Position numbers and translations under genes: made by a program
The notes under the pieces: model-generated
What the model saw: the letters and a program-made list of their open reading frames with translations, nothing else
Database searches by the model: none
Told to the model about the DNA's origin: nothing
Source of the DNA: Chthonomonadales bacterium
GTDB lineage: Bacteria; Armatimonadota; Chthonomonadetes; Chthonomonadales; CAJBBX01
Direction: 5' to 3'
Length of the DNA: 64,000 nucleotides
Assembly (NCBI GenBank): GCA_027459625.1
Contig: DAIDHP010000003.1
Location: 62,001 to 126,000, forward strand
In this document: piece after piece, positions 51,475-59,349 of the stretch
How the letters are laid out: each line of letters begins with the position of its first letter
How positions within the stretch are numbered: the stretch's first letter is position 1

Positions 51475-51546
51475 AGCCGACGCGCGGATTCGAACCGCGG
51501 ACCTGCTCATTACGAGTGAGCTGCTCTACCACTGAGCCACGTCGGC
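51475..51546 (-). tRNA. tRNA-Thr (anticodon CGT)
   Basis: The 72-base minus-strand segment folds as a cloverleaf: acceptor GCCGACG/CGTCGGC, D arm GCTC-AGTGGTA-GAGC, anticodon arm GCTCA-CTCGTAA-TGAGC with CGT, and T arm CGCGG-TTCGAAT-CCGCG. The discriminator is T and CCA is not encoded. It reads ACG codons. It stands alone. Confidence 0.95.
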
Positions 51547-51715
51547 TTAAGGCTCACCTTGGAAACAAGGTGTTGCTTCATAATCAACCTTAATATATTA
51601 CACCTTGGTGCGTCTTTAAGTCAATCCTAACCGGGATTATTGAGACACCGGTACGGGTTTGTTTCATCTTGGTGGTCAACATTAATAGCCTTTTGTTTCT
51701 CATCAGGAGGAACCA

Positions 51716-52753
51716 ATGAACGATGAATGCATAGTCAGTCAACATGCCGGGATTTCCAGGGCGGATTTCCTTCGTCTTGGCGGAGCAGCATTGTTAGGGG
51801 CGACGGAGATGATACCTTTTTCGTCTGCGGAAGAGGATACTCCGGCGGATCACGCCGACAAAACATCCAACGTTTGGATGATGCCCCCGTCATATCAAAA
51901 CGGACGTTGCATACGTGATCTTTTCAAATCGCCGGCACAGTGGACTGAGACCCGCAAGCTCATTCAAGGCATAGGCTATGCGGATCATTGCTTCGCAACG
52001 CAATTCTCCGACTCCGAACTGAAATCCATTTTCAGCATGATAAATAGTTGGGGCTTGGCGTTGGGATTGGAGGTTGGGGCGGTGAAGCCATGGGGAGTGA
52101 CAGGTGAGGCGACTTTCAAAGCCGAGAACCCCATGTGGAAAAGATTTCAATCATTGGGGGCGAAAATAGCCGCCATCGGAATGGACGAACCCTTTTGCGC
52201 CGTCCGATCGTCTATCCACAAACCGGATGAATACGCCGTGAATGAAACCGCGAATTTCATATCGCTTGTCAGAGGAGGATATCCTGATCTGATGGTTGGT
52301 GACATCGAACCGTATCCCTATTTCAGCGTTCAGGAACTGACGAATTGGATCGACTCATTGCAGAGCAAGCTGAGTTCCATGCAAACGAAAGGAATGGACT
52401 TTTTCAGACTGGATGTGGACTGGGTCTCTTTTAATCTCGCAGGCAAAGGATCTTGGCAAGATGTGAAAACCATCGAACAATACTGTCGACAAAAAGGGTT
52501 GAAATTCAGTTTGATCTATTGGGCTTCGGATTTCCCACAACTTCAGCGCTTGGGAATCGCTAACGACGCAACTTGGTATGTCTCCGTCATGCAACAGGCT
52601 TACGATTACGCTATGGTAGGTGGCAAACCGGACCAATACATGGTGGAAAGCTGGGTGGATGGACCTGAAAAAATGGCGCATGACAGCGGAGATTTTACTT
52701 TCACAAGATCGGTGAGGGATATAAGTCGTATGATTGCCCGAAAAATATCGTGA
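51716..52753 (+). CDS. Secreted protein of unknown function, TIM-barrel glycosidase-like
   Basis: AGGAGG precedes the ATG closely. The 345-residue product starts with a Tat-like signal (ISRADFLRLGGAALLGATEM) in which the second arginine is replaced by alanine, so Sec export or weak Tat use is possible. The mature part alternates strands and helices in TIM-barrel style, with acidic residues at strand ends: AAIGMDEPFCAV, LMVGDIEPYPYF, FFRLDVDWVSF, FSLIYWASD and QYMVESWVDGPEKM. DEP and E.S.W placements resemble glycosidases, but I recognise no family. It is alone, between tRNA-Thr and the DUF6784/6785 membrane protein. Confidence 0.62.
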   Translation: MNDECIVSQHAGISRADFLRLGGAALLGATEMIPFSSAEEDTPADHADKTSNVWMMPPSYQNGRCIRDLFKSPAQWTETRKLIQGIGYADHCFATQFSDSELKSIFSMINSWGLALGLEVGAVKPWGVTGEATFKAENPMWKRFQSLGAKIAAIGMDEPFCAVRSSIHKPDEYAVNETANFISLVRGGYPDLMVGDIEPYPYFSVQELTNWIDSLQSKLSSMQTKGMDFFRLDVDWVSFNLAGKGSWQDVKTIEQYCRQKGLKFSLIYWASDFPQLQRLGIANDATWYVSVMQQAYDYAMVGGKPDQYMVESWVDGPEKMAHDSGDFTFTRSVRDISRMIARKIS

Positions 52754-53061
52754 TGAGGGTGAATGGGAGAGCAATCCTGTTGCACATATATGCCGCTTAA
52801 TGAGATGCTTAAAACATGATTTTTGCGTTCGCTTCGGAATAGATTCATTTTGGCGTAGTAATCATCTCTCTTCACGAGTTCAGTTGCCGCGAACCGTTTT
52901 GCCGAACAGGAAATTTGACACTTTCGAGGTAAACTGCTTGTGTATGTGCGTGTTTTGGGAATAATTCGAATCGATCCATTGACAATTCTCATCCATAATG
53001 AAGGAGAATTCCTGTCATAAATATGCGCTAGTTACATAGTTCGTCCGATGAAAGTAACACA
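52754..53061. other. Gene-free stretch of about 310 bases
   Basis: I see no plausible gene or strong hairpin. An AAGGAG at 53001-53006 is followed by no credible long reading frame. The next gene's GTG start at 53062 has only a weak site. It probably holds the promoter of the membrane protein gene. Confidence 0.45.
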
Positions 53062-54939
53062 GTGATAAATAAGCCATTAAAAGAACGTGTAACATGGGGC
53101 GTCATCCTGTTCGGGATGGTGTGCCAATTATTCGTAATTTTTTGGATTGTCTCCTCCGAAGTTCCGGGCAAGGTTTTCATAAGCTCCTGGTCCGTCGTGA
53201 TGCCAGGCATCCTTCTGTTGGTTGCCTTTCTTCTCTTACGACGTTTCATCCCGCATAAATTAACGCGTCAGAGGCTGCTCCTGATATACGCCATGCTGGC
53301 GGTCTCCTCGTGCCTGGTGGGGTATGAGGCTATTCAGGCGATGTATCCCGCCATTGCCACTCAGTTCTACGGAGCTGACGCCGCTAATAATTGGAACTCT
53401 TTCAATAAATACGTGCCGATGTGGCTTGTTCCGCATTCACAGGAAGTGCTCAAGGGGTTGTTCATCGGACACGCCTCCGTCCCTTGGCGCGCCTGGATGG
53501 TTCCTCTATTGGCTTGGGGGTCATTCATTTGCGCTTTGGCGTTTGCCATGCTTGCGATCGCCCTTTTGTTGAGCCGTCAATGGATAACAGGTGAGAGGCT
53601 GGCGTTCCCTATTGCTCAGTTGCCATTGGAAATTACATCCGAGCGTTCACCACTCTATCACAACAAACTCTTTTGGTTCGGATTTGGGATTGCCGCGATA
53701 TTGGAGAGCCTGTTGGCGCTGAACTACTATTTTCCATTTATCCCCGCGATTCAGCTTAAGCATATCGATTATGGCTATCTCTTCCCCAACCCGCCTTGGA
53801 GTGCGCTGGAACCCTTTTACATCGGATTCACCCCGTTTATTATTGGGTTCGCTTACCTTGCGCCGACGGACATATCCTTCTCTATCTTTTTCTTCGGCAT
53901 TCTGGATAGGCTGATTCAGGTATTAACGGTGGCTTTGGGGGGGCAGCCTGCGTCATTGGGAGCCTACATGAAACAAGCCCCCTTCTCGCAGCAACAGACT
54001 CTCGGGGCTTTTCTCGCATTCGCCATCATCCCGCTCATACGCGCGTTTCAAACTCGCAAGCAGGAGTCGAAAACCTATCGAACCGGCGGGGAGTGGGGGG
54101 CGATCTCGCTTCTGGCGGTCTCCGGTTTGTTTCTTTTCAGCTTTCTTCACGAAGTGGGATTATCCTTATTGTTATCCGGCGTTATCATTGTTTTACTTTT
54201 GCTTTTCGCTGTGGCGTTGACGCGTATTCGGGCGGAGGCTGGTCCGGTATGGGCTTTCGGACCTTACGGGGGATTAATGAATAACTTGGTCAATGTGACG
54301 GGATCCGCGGAATACACGCCCGCAGTGCTGGCGAATTTAAGCACCATGCACTGGATGTCCTCAGATATGCGGTTCATGCCGATGCCCTTTCAAATGGAAT
54401 CCTTGAAGATTGCCGACAGCGGAGGGATCTCCCGCCGAAATATGTCCATTGCGATACTGTGCGCCACGGTTTTCGGGGTCGCCACGGGATTGATTTCCGT
54501 GCTTTGGCTTGAGTATCGGATAGGATTACAATCCGGAAAAATATACGGCGGCGTTTCCTACTGGCAAGTTGTGACAACCTCTCTCACCACAAACTGGATC
54601 GGCTCCGCCAGCCATTGGGATAAGGTAGGCATTCCGTGGATCATTATCGGAGTGCTGGTTACAATTGGCTTGGGTGTAATGAGGCAGAGATTTCTGTGGT
54701 GGCCCTTGCACCCAATCGGATACGTTTTGGCGCATACCGGAACGGGTGTCTCCTTCTGGGATCACTATTTCATCGCCTGGCTCGTGAAGTCGTTGGTATT
54801 ACGCTACGGGGGCATGAACCTTTATCGCAAATCGATTCCATTGGTTATCGGTTTAATCATGGGGGATATCATCTCAATGTCGTTATGGTCAGCGGGTGCG
54901 GTCATCCTCCACATTCCCGTGTATCAATTCATCACGTAA
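53062..54939 (+). CDS. Multi-pass membrane protein, DUF6784/DUF6785-type
   Basis: The 625-residue protein has about 14 hydrophobic spans spread over its length. Landmarks are LLLSRQWITGERLAFPIAQLPLEI, LFPNPPWSALEPFYIGFTPFIIGFAYLAPTDISFSIFFFGI, ALTRIRAEAGPVWAFGPYGG and FLWWPLHPIGYVLAH. Conserved RIRAEAG and WWPLHPIGY blocks recall the large uncharacterised DUF6784/6785 transporter-like proteins of Armatimonadota and Planctomycetota, distantly like oligopeptide transporters. Transport is inferred, not shown. The start is GTG with a poor ribosome site, so another start is possible. It is a single gene, about 250 bases before the NlpC/P60 gene. Confidence 0.7.
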   Translation: MINKPLKERVTWGVILFGMVCQLFVIFWIVSSEVPGKVFISSWSVVMPGILLLVAFLLLRRFIPHKLTRQRLLLIYAMLAVSSCLVGYEAIQAMYPAIATQFYGADAANNWNSFNKYVPMWLVPHSQEVLKGLFIGHASVPWRAWMVPLLAWGSFICALAFAMLAIALLLSRQWITGERLAFPIAQLPLEITSERSPLYHNKLFWFGFGIAAILESLLALNYYFPFIPAIQLKHIDYGYLFPNPPWSALEPFYIGFTPFIIGFAYLAPTDISFSIFFFGILDRLIQVLTVALGGQPASLGAYMKQAPFSQQQTLGAFLAFAIIPLIRAFQTRKQESKTYRTGGEWGAISLLAVSGLFLFSFLHEVGLSLLLSGVIIVLLLLFAVALTRIRAEAGPVWAFGPYGGLMNNLVNVTGSAEYTPAVLANLSTMHWMSSDMRFMPMPFQMESLKIADSGGISRRNMSIAILCATVFGVATGLISVLWLEYRIGLQSGKIYGGVSYWQVVTTSLTTNWIGSASHWDKVGIPWIIIGVLVTIGLGVMRQRFLWWPLHPIGYVLAHTGTGVSFWDHYFIAWLVKSLVLRYGGMNLYRKSIPLVIGLIMGDIISMSLWSAGAVILHIPVYQFIT

Positions 54940-55072
54940 CATGGATTGTACGACTGAGTTGAGTAATTTCATAATGCGATTAGTGGCCCTTTACGTATGA
55001 GTTGGCGGAAGGGGAGGGGGTCAAGCCCAAGAAAAATGTTTGAATATTTTTTCACAATGAATCTTGAAAAGC

Positions 55073-55102
55073 TTGACTCTCACATAATCGATTGGCTAGA
55101 CT
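55073..55102 (+). promoter_or_regulatory. Sigma-70 promoter candidate for the NlpC/P60 gene
   Basis: TTGACT (55073-55078) and TAGACT (55097-55102) have an 18-base spacer. The first matches five of six -35 positions, the second four of six. The gene begins about 85 bases after the expected start. Confidence 0.5.
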
Positions 55103-55193
55103 ATAGGGCAGTTCGACATAAAAAAGCATAACCGCTTAACACAAATTCCGACAACGATTCGGAACTAATAACGCCACGGAAGGATGTGAAGAT

Positions 55194-56225
55194 TTGACTG
55201 GCCACAGACTTCGCTGGGCGCTTAGGTGCGTCGCGGCTCTTTCATCCATTTGTTTTGTCGCTTCATGTGAAGCGAAAACATGGATAACCATTGGTCCGAA
55301 TGACTCGCTTGACAGTCTTGCAAGGAAATATCACGTTTCCATAAAAGACATCGCTCATGCAAATTGCATTACGACAAATGCGCTGTTGATCAATGGCAAG
55401 AAACTCCTGATACCAGATCCGCCGAAGCAGGTGATCAAGCCTGCTAAATTGGAGGTCTCCGGTGCGATCCTTGGCAATCGGATTATCGTTCATATGGGTC
55501 CAAGTGAAAAATATCGTCTTTTGACGTTAGTTGACTTCGGAACACCGCTGACGGTGACCAATCGCAAAGGGGCATGGTTTCAGGTTCGTCTCCGAAACGG
55601 ATCGACGGGTTGGGTACTTGGCAAGTATGTGACGTGTGGAACCCCCGAACACATTGCGAAAGCTCTGGAGTTCTACCCGCCTCAAAAACCCGAACAGATT
55701 GTGAGACATGTGCGCGATGACAGGCATATCAAGGTTGCCTATCATCGTACCAAACGCCACGTACGTGTCGCTGAGCGTCACAGCGAACACAGAAGATATG
55801 CGATGGCGGTATCATGGCGCTTTTTGAAGCATCGTCCATCGGATAACGGTCATACCTCGTCCCACAGGGGGATCATTGGAATGGCCCTTGCCTGCAGAGG
55901 TGTTCCGTATCGATGGGCTGGAACATCACGCAGTGGATTTGATTGTTCCGGTTTCACCCGTTATGTGTTTCGCAAGAAGGGCATTGATCTGCCCCATAAC
56001 GCCGCAGAGCAGTTTGAAGACGGTAAAAGGGTGAAACGTAGCAATATCAAACCGGGTGATCTGGTCTTTTTCCACACCTGCGGTAGCGGAGTGTCTCATG
56101 TCGGTATTTATATCGGGCATGGAAAGTTCGTACACGCTTCCAGCGGCGGCGGAGAAGTCCGAGTGGATACGCTGCGATCAGGTTATTATCATAACCGACT
56201 CGTAGGCGTACGCAATGTGAAGTAA
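55194..56225 (+). CDS. LysM-SH3-NlpC/P60 cell-wall endopeptidase (possible lipoprotein)
   Basis: 343 residues. The signal sequence ends in FVASC (Cys25), a lipobox-like site. A LysM domain follows (ITIGPNDSLDSLARKYHVSIKDIAHANCITTNALLINGKKLLIP), then an SH3-like domain (IIVHMGPSEKYRLLTLVDFGTPLTV...GSTGWVLGKYV). A His/Arg-rich linker leads to the NlpC/P60 domain. Its triad is Cys251 (FDCSGF), His302 (VSHVGIYIG) and His314 (KFVHASS). Such enzymes cleave gamma-D-Glu-meso-DAP peptide bonds in peptidoglycan. The start is TTG with GGAAGGATG upstream. Alternatively, cleavage after SCEA would make it soluble. It ends at the terminator at 56254. Confidence 0.92.
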   Translation: MTGHRLRWALRCVAALSSICFVASCEAKTWITIGPNDSLDSLARKYHVSIKDIAHANCITTNALLINGKKLLIPDPPKQVIKPAKLEVSGAILGNRIIVHMGPSEKYRLLTLVDFGTPLTVTNRKGAWFQVRLRNGSTGWVLGKYVTCGTPEHIAKALEFYPPQKPEQIVRHVRDDRHIKVAYHRTKRHVRVAERHSEHRRYAMAVSWRFLKHRPSDNGHTSSHRGIIGMALACRGVPYRWAGTSRSGFDCSGFTRYVFRKKGIDLPHNAAEQFEDGKRVKRSNIKPGDLVFFHTCGSGVSHVGIYIGHGKFVHASSGGGEVRVDTLRSGYYHNRLVGVRNVK

Positions 56226-56253
56226 AACGAAATACTTCGATTGCCAATTATGC

Positions 56254-56281
56254 AGCCCTTGGGATGTATTTCCCAAGGGCT
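56254..56281. terminator. Bidirectional terminator between NlpC/P60 and MATE genes
   Basis: AGCCCTTGGGA (56254-56264) and TCCCAAGGGCT (56271-56281) form a perfect 11-bp stem with a 6-base loop. TAATAATTT follows. It separates convergent genes. Confidence 0.85.
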
Positions 56282-56289
56282 TAATAATT

Positions 56290-57735
56290 TCATACTACCT
56301 CGCATTCAATCACTCGCATATGCTGCCATCGACCATGCAAATATCTTAGCAGAAACGCAATGGAGAGGGTTAGCACCGTGAGGGTAAGAAAACACCATGC
56401 GCCTATCACCCCCAGCCCTCCCGCCGGGACGCACAAGAAAAACACCGGCAGGAGCATGCAGCATATGGAGATGCTTGAGGATATGAGCATCACGAAGAGT
56501 GTGTCGCCCGCACCCTTCAGCGCAGCGGAAAGCACCAAATTCCCCACGTCGAAAAGACAATAGGCGCTGATGAACCTTAGCAGAATTATGGAGAGGTGCC
56601 GCACGGGCGCGAACTCCGCTTTGTTCGCTTCCGCTCCAAACGGAGCGATAAAGATATCCGGCGCGAATACGTAGAACACTGCCACGATACCCGTGAACAT
56701 CAAGCCGATATGCATGGCGGACCAAACAGAGCGGTTAGCCCCATCGGTGTCGTTTCTTCCTAGATTTTGCCCGACAAGAGTTGACGCCGCCATGGCAAAC
56801 CCAATGATCGGGAAGAAAGCGAAAGTGTTGATTTGGAAGGCGATATTGGATGCGGCAAGATCCACCACCCCCATCCTTCCCACCAGCAGCAGGAATGTGG
56901 TCCAGCCCAGCATGTCCAAGGCGAATTGCAAACCGTTCGCAGAGCCGAACCTTACGATCCTCGCAATAAGGTCAAGCCTTGGCTTCCATGCCTGGGAGTG
57001 CTCCAGAACCTCAGGGTCCCTCAGGAAAAAGACGATATTGATTATTAACCCGAGAGTCTGAGCGATGATGGATGAGATAGCAGCGCCCGCGACGCCTAGG
57101 CGCGGGAAGCCAAGGTTCCCGAAGATCAGGAGATAATCCGATACAATGTTAGTTAGCACCCCGACGATATTCGTCATTAATACGACACGGGTTCTTCCCT
57201 TGCCTATGAAATATCCGGATACCGCTGCATTGGAGAGAAACACTGCGGAGCCCAAAAGGAAGATATCGAAAAATATTCGCTCGTACCTTCGTATTGCTGC
57301 CGGATGCCCGGCAAGCTTGAAAACCATTCCGCCCAATGGAATGCCAAGTAAAAGTATCACGCTCGACACAATCGAGAGATAGAGGGCTTGCCATACAACC
57401 GAGACCGCCTGAGAGGGTTTTTTCGCGCCGGTGTATTGCGCCACGAAAACAGAGGAGTAGCCTGTCATTCCGATAAAGAACGCTTGCATGGAAAACGCAA
57501 GCATTCCCGCCGGACCCGCAGCCGCCATTCCCTCGGCGGAGTACCATGTGAGGAACATGCGATCGATAAACTGCAGGATGGTGGAGGACCCCTGCGCGAG
57601 AAACAGGGGCCACGCCAAACGCCATACGTCCTTGTACCCCCCGTTGATGTTAAGCCAGTCATGAAACGATCGCTTTGAATGAGGCGGAGTGGGAATGCGT
57701 AAACTTGTGGATGAACGCTTAATGAAAATCGCCAT
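56290..57735 (-). CDS. MATE-family multidrug/sodium antiporter
   Basis: 481 residues with 12 predicted spans in two bundles. WRLAWPLFLAQGSSTILQFIDRMFL opens the first bundle. GLGFPRLGVAGAAISSIIAQTLGLIINIVFF and LLLVGRMGVVDLAASNIAFQINTFAFFPIIGFAMAASTLVGQNLG are MATE signatures. The second bundle has ISAYCLFDVGNLVLSAALKGAGDTLFVMLIS. It exports cationic drugs or metabolites against Na+ or H+. AAGGAG lies before the ATG. The hydrophilic N-terminus (about 35 residues) is longer than usual. A single gene, divergent from the FAD oxidoreductase. Confidence 0.92.
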   Translation of the reverse strand: MAIFIKRSSTSLRIPTPPHSKRSFHDWLNINGGYKDVWRLAWPLFLAQGSSTILQFIDRMFLTWYSAEGMAAAGPAGMLAFSMQAFFIGMTGYSSVFVAQYTGAKKPSQAVSVVWQALYLSIVSSVILLLGIPLGGMVFKLAGHPAAIRRYERIFFDIFLLGSAVFLSNAAVSGYFIGKGRTRVVLMTNIVGVLTNIVSDYLLIFGNLGFPRLGVAGAAISSIIAQTLGLIINIVFFLRDPEVLEHSQAWKPRLDLIARIVRFGSANGLQFALDMLGWTTFLLLVGRMGVVDLAASNIAFQINTFAFFPIIGFAMAASTLVGQNLGRNDTDGANRSVWSAMHIGLMFTGIVAVFYVFAPDIFIAPFGAEANKAEFAPVRHLSIILLRFISAYCLFDVGNLVLSAALKGAGDTLFVMLISSSISICCMLLPVFFLCVPAGGLGVIGAWCFLTLTVLTLSIAFLLRYLHGRWQHMRVIECEVV

Positions 57736-57870
57736 TGACTCCTTGAATGAACGTCTGGCTTTGCCACATAATTCGCAATAGGCGACAAGCCAATGAGCTA
57801 TAATTATTCTACCAGCGGATTTACCCGATCTGTCCTATTCGATAAAACCAGCCAATTTGAGAGGAAAAAA

Positions 57871-59199
57871 ATGGAGAGAACAAGATACGCCTTTGCCGAA
57901 GAGATACCCATTTCCATCACAGCGGATGTGATCGTTGCGGGAGGCGGTCCAGGAGGTTTGGGCGCGGCTGTCATGGCTGCAAGAGCGGGCGCCGACACGG
58001 CTCTTGTGGAGAGATACGGTTTTCTCGGCGGCATGGCTTCTTCAGGGGAGATATCCCCCTTTATGTGGAACCATGTCAAAGGACGCTGCCTGGATCGCCC
58101 AGTGTATGCAGAATGGGTGGAGCGGATGCATTCCTATCTTCCGGCATCCATGCGAGAGGGACTGCAATCCGACACGGAGATCACCTCCACCAATTCCCAC
58201 ATCCTTTCCAAGGATATCGCCATGTTGGCGATGGAGGATCTCTGCCTCGATGCGGGGGTAAGGATTATATACCATCATTCACTGGCGGATGTAATTGTCA
58301 AGGAGCGGAGGATTGACAGCATCATCTTGCTCTCCAAGTCAGGGTTTGCTGCGGCGAAGGCGAAGGTGTTCGTGGATTGTACCGGCGACGCCGATCTTGC
58401 AGCGAAAGCCGGATGCGAATTCGAGATCGGCGGTCCGGACGGATACGCCCAGCCCATGACTCTTTGTTTCAAGCTCTCTCATGTGGACAGGGAAAGAATG
58501 CCGAAACGGGAAGAGTTAAACAGGCTCTACCTTGAAGCTAAGGCGAACGGGATCATCAGCAATCCTCGAGAGGATGTGCTGATCTTCAACACCCACGAGC
58601 CGGATATCATTCACTTCAATACCACGCGCATCATCCGAAAAAATGGCGTGGTCGGCATGGACCTTTCCGACGCGGAGATTGAGGGGAGGCGTCAGCTCCG
58701 TGAGATGCTTGTGTGGCTTCGCATGGATGTTCCGGGATTTGAAACCGCCATGTTGCATTCCGTGGCGCATCATGTGGGCGTGCGGGAGTCGCGAAGGGTG
58801 AAGGGGATTGCCTACCTTGAGAGGGAGGCGTTCACAAATGCGCAAAAATTTCCTGACGCAATTGCAAGGGTGAATTACCCCATAGACATCCATAACCCTG
58901 TGGGGACCGGAACGGAGCTTGTTAAATTGCCGGAAAATGAATTCTACGAAATCCCTTATGGGTGCGTGGTGCCAAAGGATGTGGATAACCTGACCGTCGG
59001 AGGTCGCCCAATCTCGGTGGACCACGCAATACACAGTAGTATGCGCGTTATGCCCGTGGCGTGCTCCGTTGGACAGGCGGCGGGGATGGCGGCGGCGATG
59101 TGCATTCGGCGAAATGTTCCCCCCGTGCAGCTTTCAGGTGCGGATATTAGGATAGCCTTGATTGAACAGGGGGCGGCATTGGAGAAGGGGTTTGCTTGA
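57871..59199 (+). CDS. FAD-dependent oxidoreductase (PF12831-type)
   Basis: 442 residues from ATG 57871, chosen because GAGAGGAAAAAA precedes it; a longer frame reaches 57793. The N-terminal Rossmann fold DVIVAGGGPGGLGAAVMAARAGADTALVERYGFLGGMASSG carries GXGXXG plus the LGG(M) flavin contact. KVFVDCTGDADLAAKAGCEFEIGG is the family's second conserved block. The C-terminal NLTVGGRPISVDHAIHSSMRVMPVACSVGQAAGMAAAMC completes the FAD site. PF12831 proteins are often linked to saccharide utilisation, but the substrate is unknown. There is no signal peptide. A terminator follows at 59232. Confidence 0.9.
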   Translation: MERTRYAFAEEIPISITADVIVAGGGPGGLGAAVMAARAGADTALVERYGFLGGMASSGEISPFMWNHVKGRCLDRPVYAEWVERMHSYLPASMREGLQSDTEITSTNSHILSKDIAMLAMEDLCLDAGVRIIYHHSLADVIVKERRIDSIILLSKSGFAAAKAKVFVDCTGDADLAAKAGCEFEIGGPDGYAQPMTLCFKLSHVDRERMPKREELNRLYLEAKANGIISNPREDVLIFNTHEPDIIHFNTTRIIRKNGVVGMDLSDAEIEGRRQLREMLVWLRMDVPGFETAMLHSVAHHVGVRESRRVKGIAYLEREAFTNAQKFPDAIARVNYPIDIHNPVGTGTELVKLPENEFYEIPYGCVVPKDVDNLTVGGRPISVDHAIHSSMRVMPVACSVGQAAGMAAAMCIRRNVPPVQLSGADIRIALIEQGAALEKGFA

Positions 59200-59231
59200 G
59201 GAATCAACCTCAGTCATTGATTATTAGGATG

Positions 59232-59268
59232 AAAGAAGCCGCTGCATGAAATTCGCAACGGCTTCTTT
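59232..59268 (+). terminator. Terminator after the FAD oxidoreductase
   Basis: AAAGAAGCCG (59232-59241) and CGGCTTCTTT (59259-59268) form a 10-bp stem, with extra GC pairs possible in the loop region. ATTC follows. Confidence 0.75.
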
Positions 59269-59349
59269 ATTCGATGATAGGGCTTCATTCCACGGGGAAA
59301 CAGTTCTGTCGCGTGGTGATGGCTATTCGTTTCTCTTTTGATAGTGATT

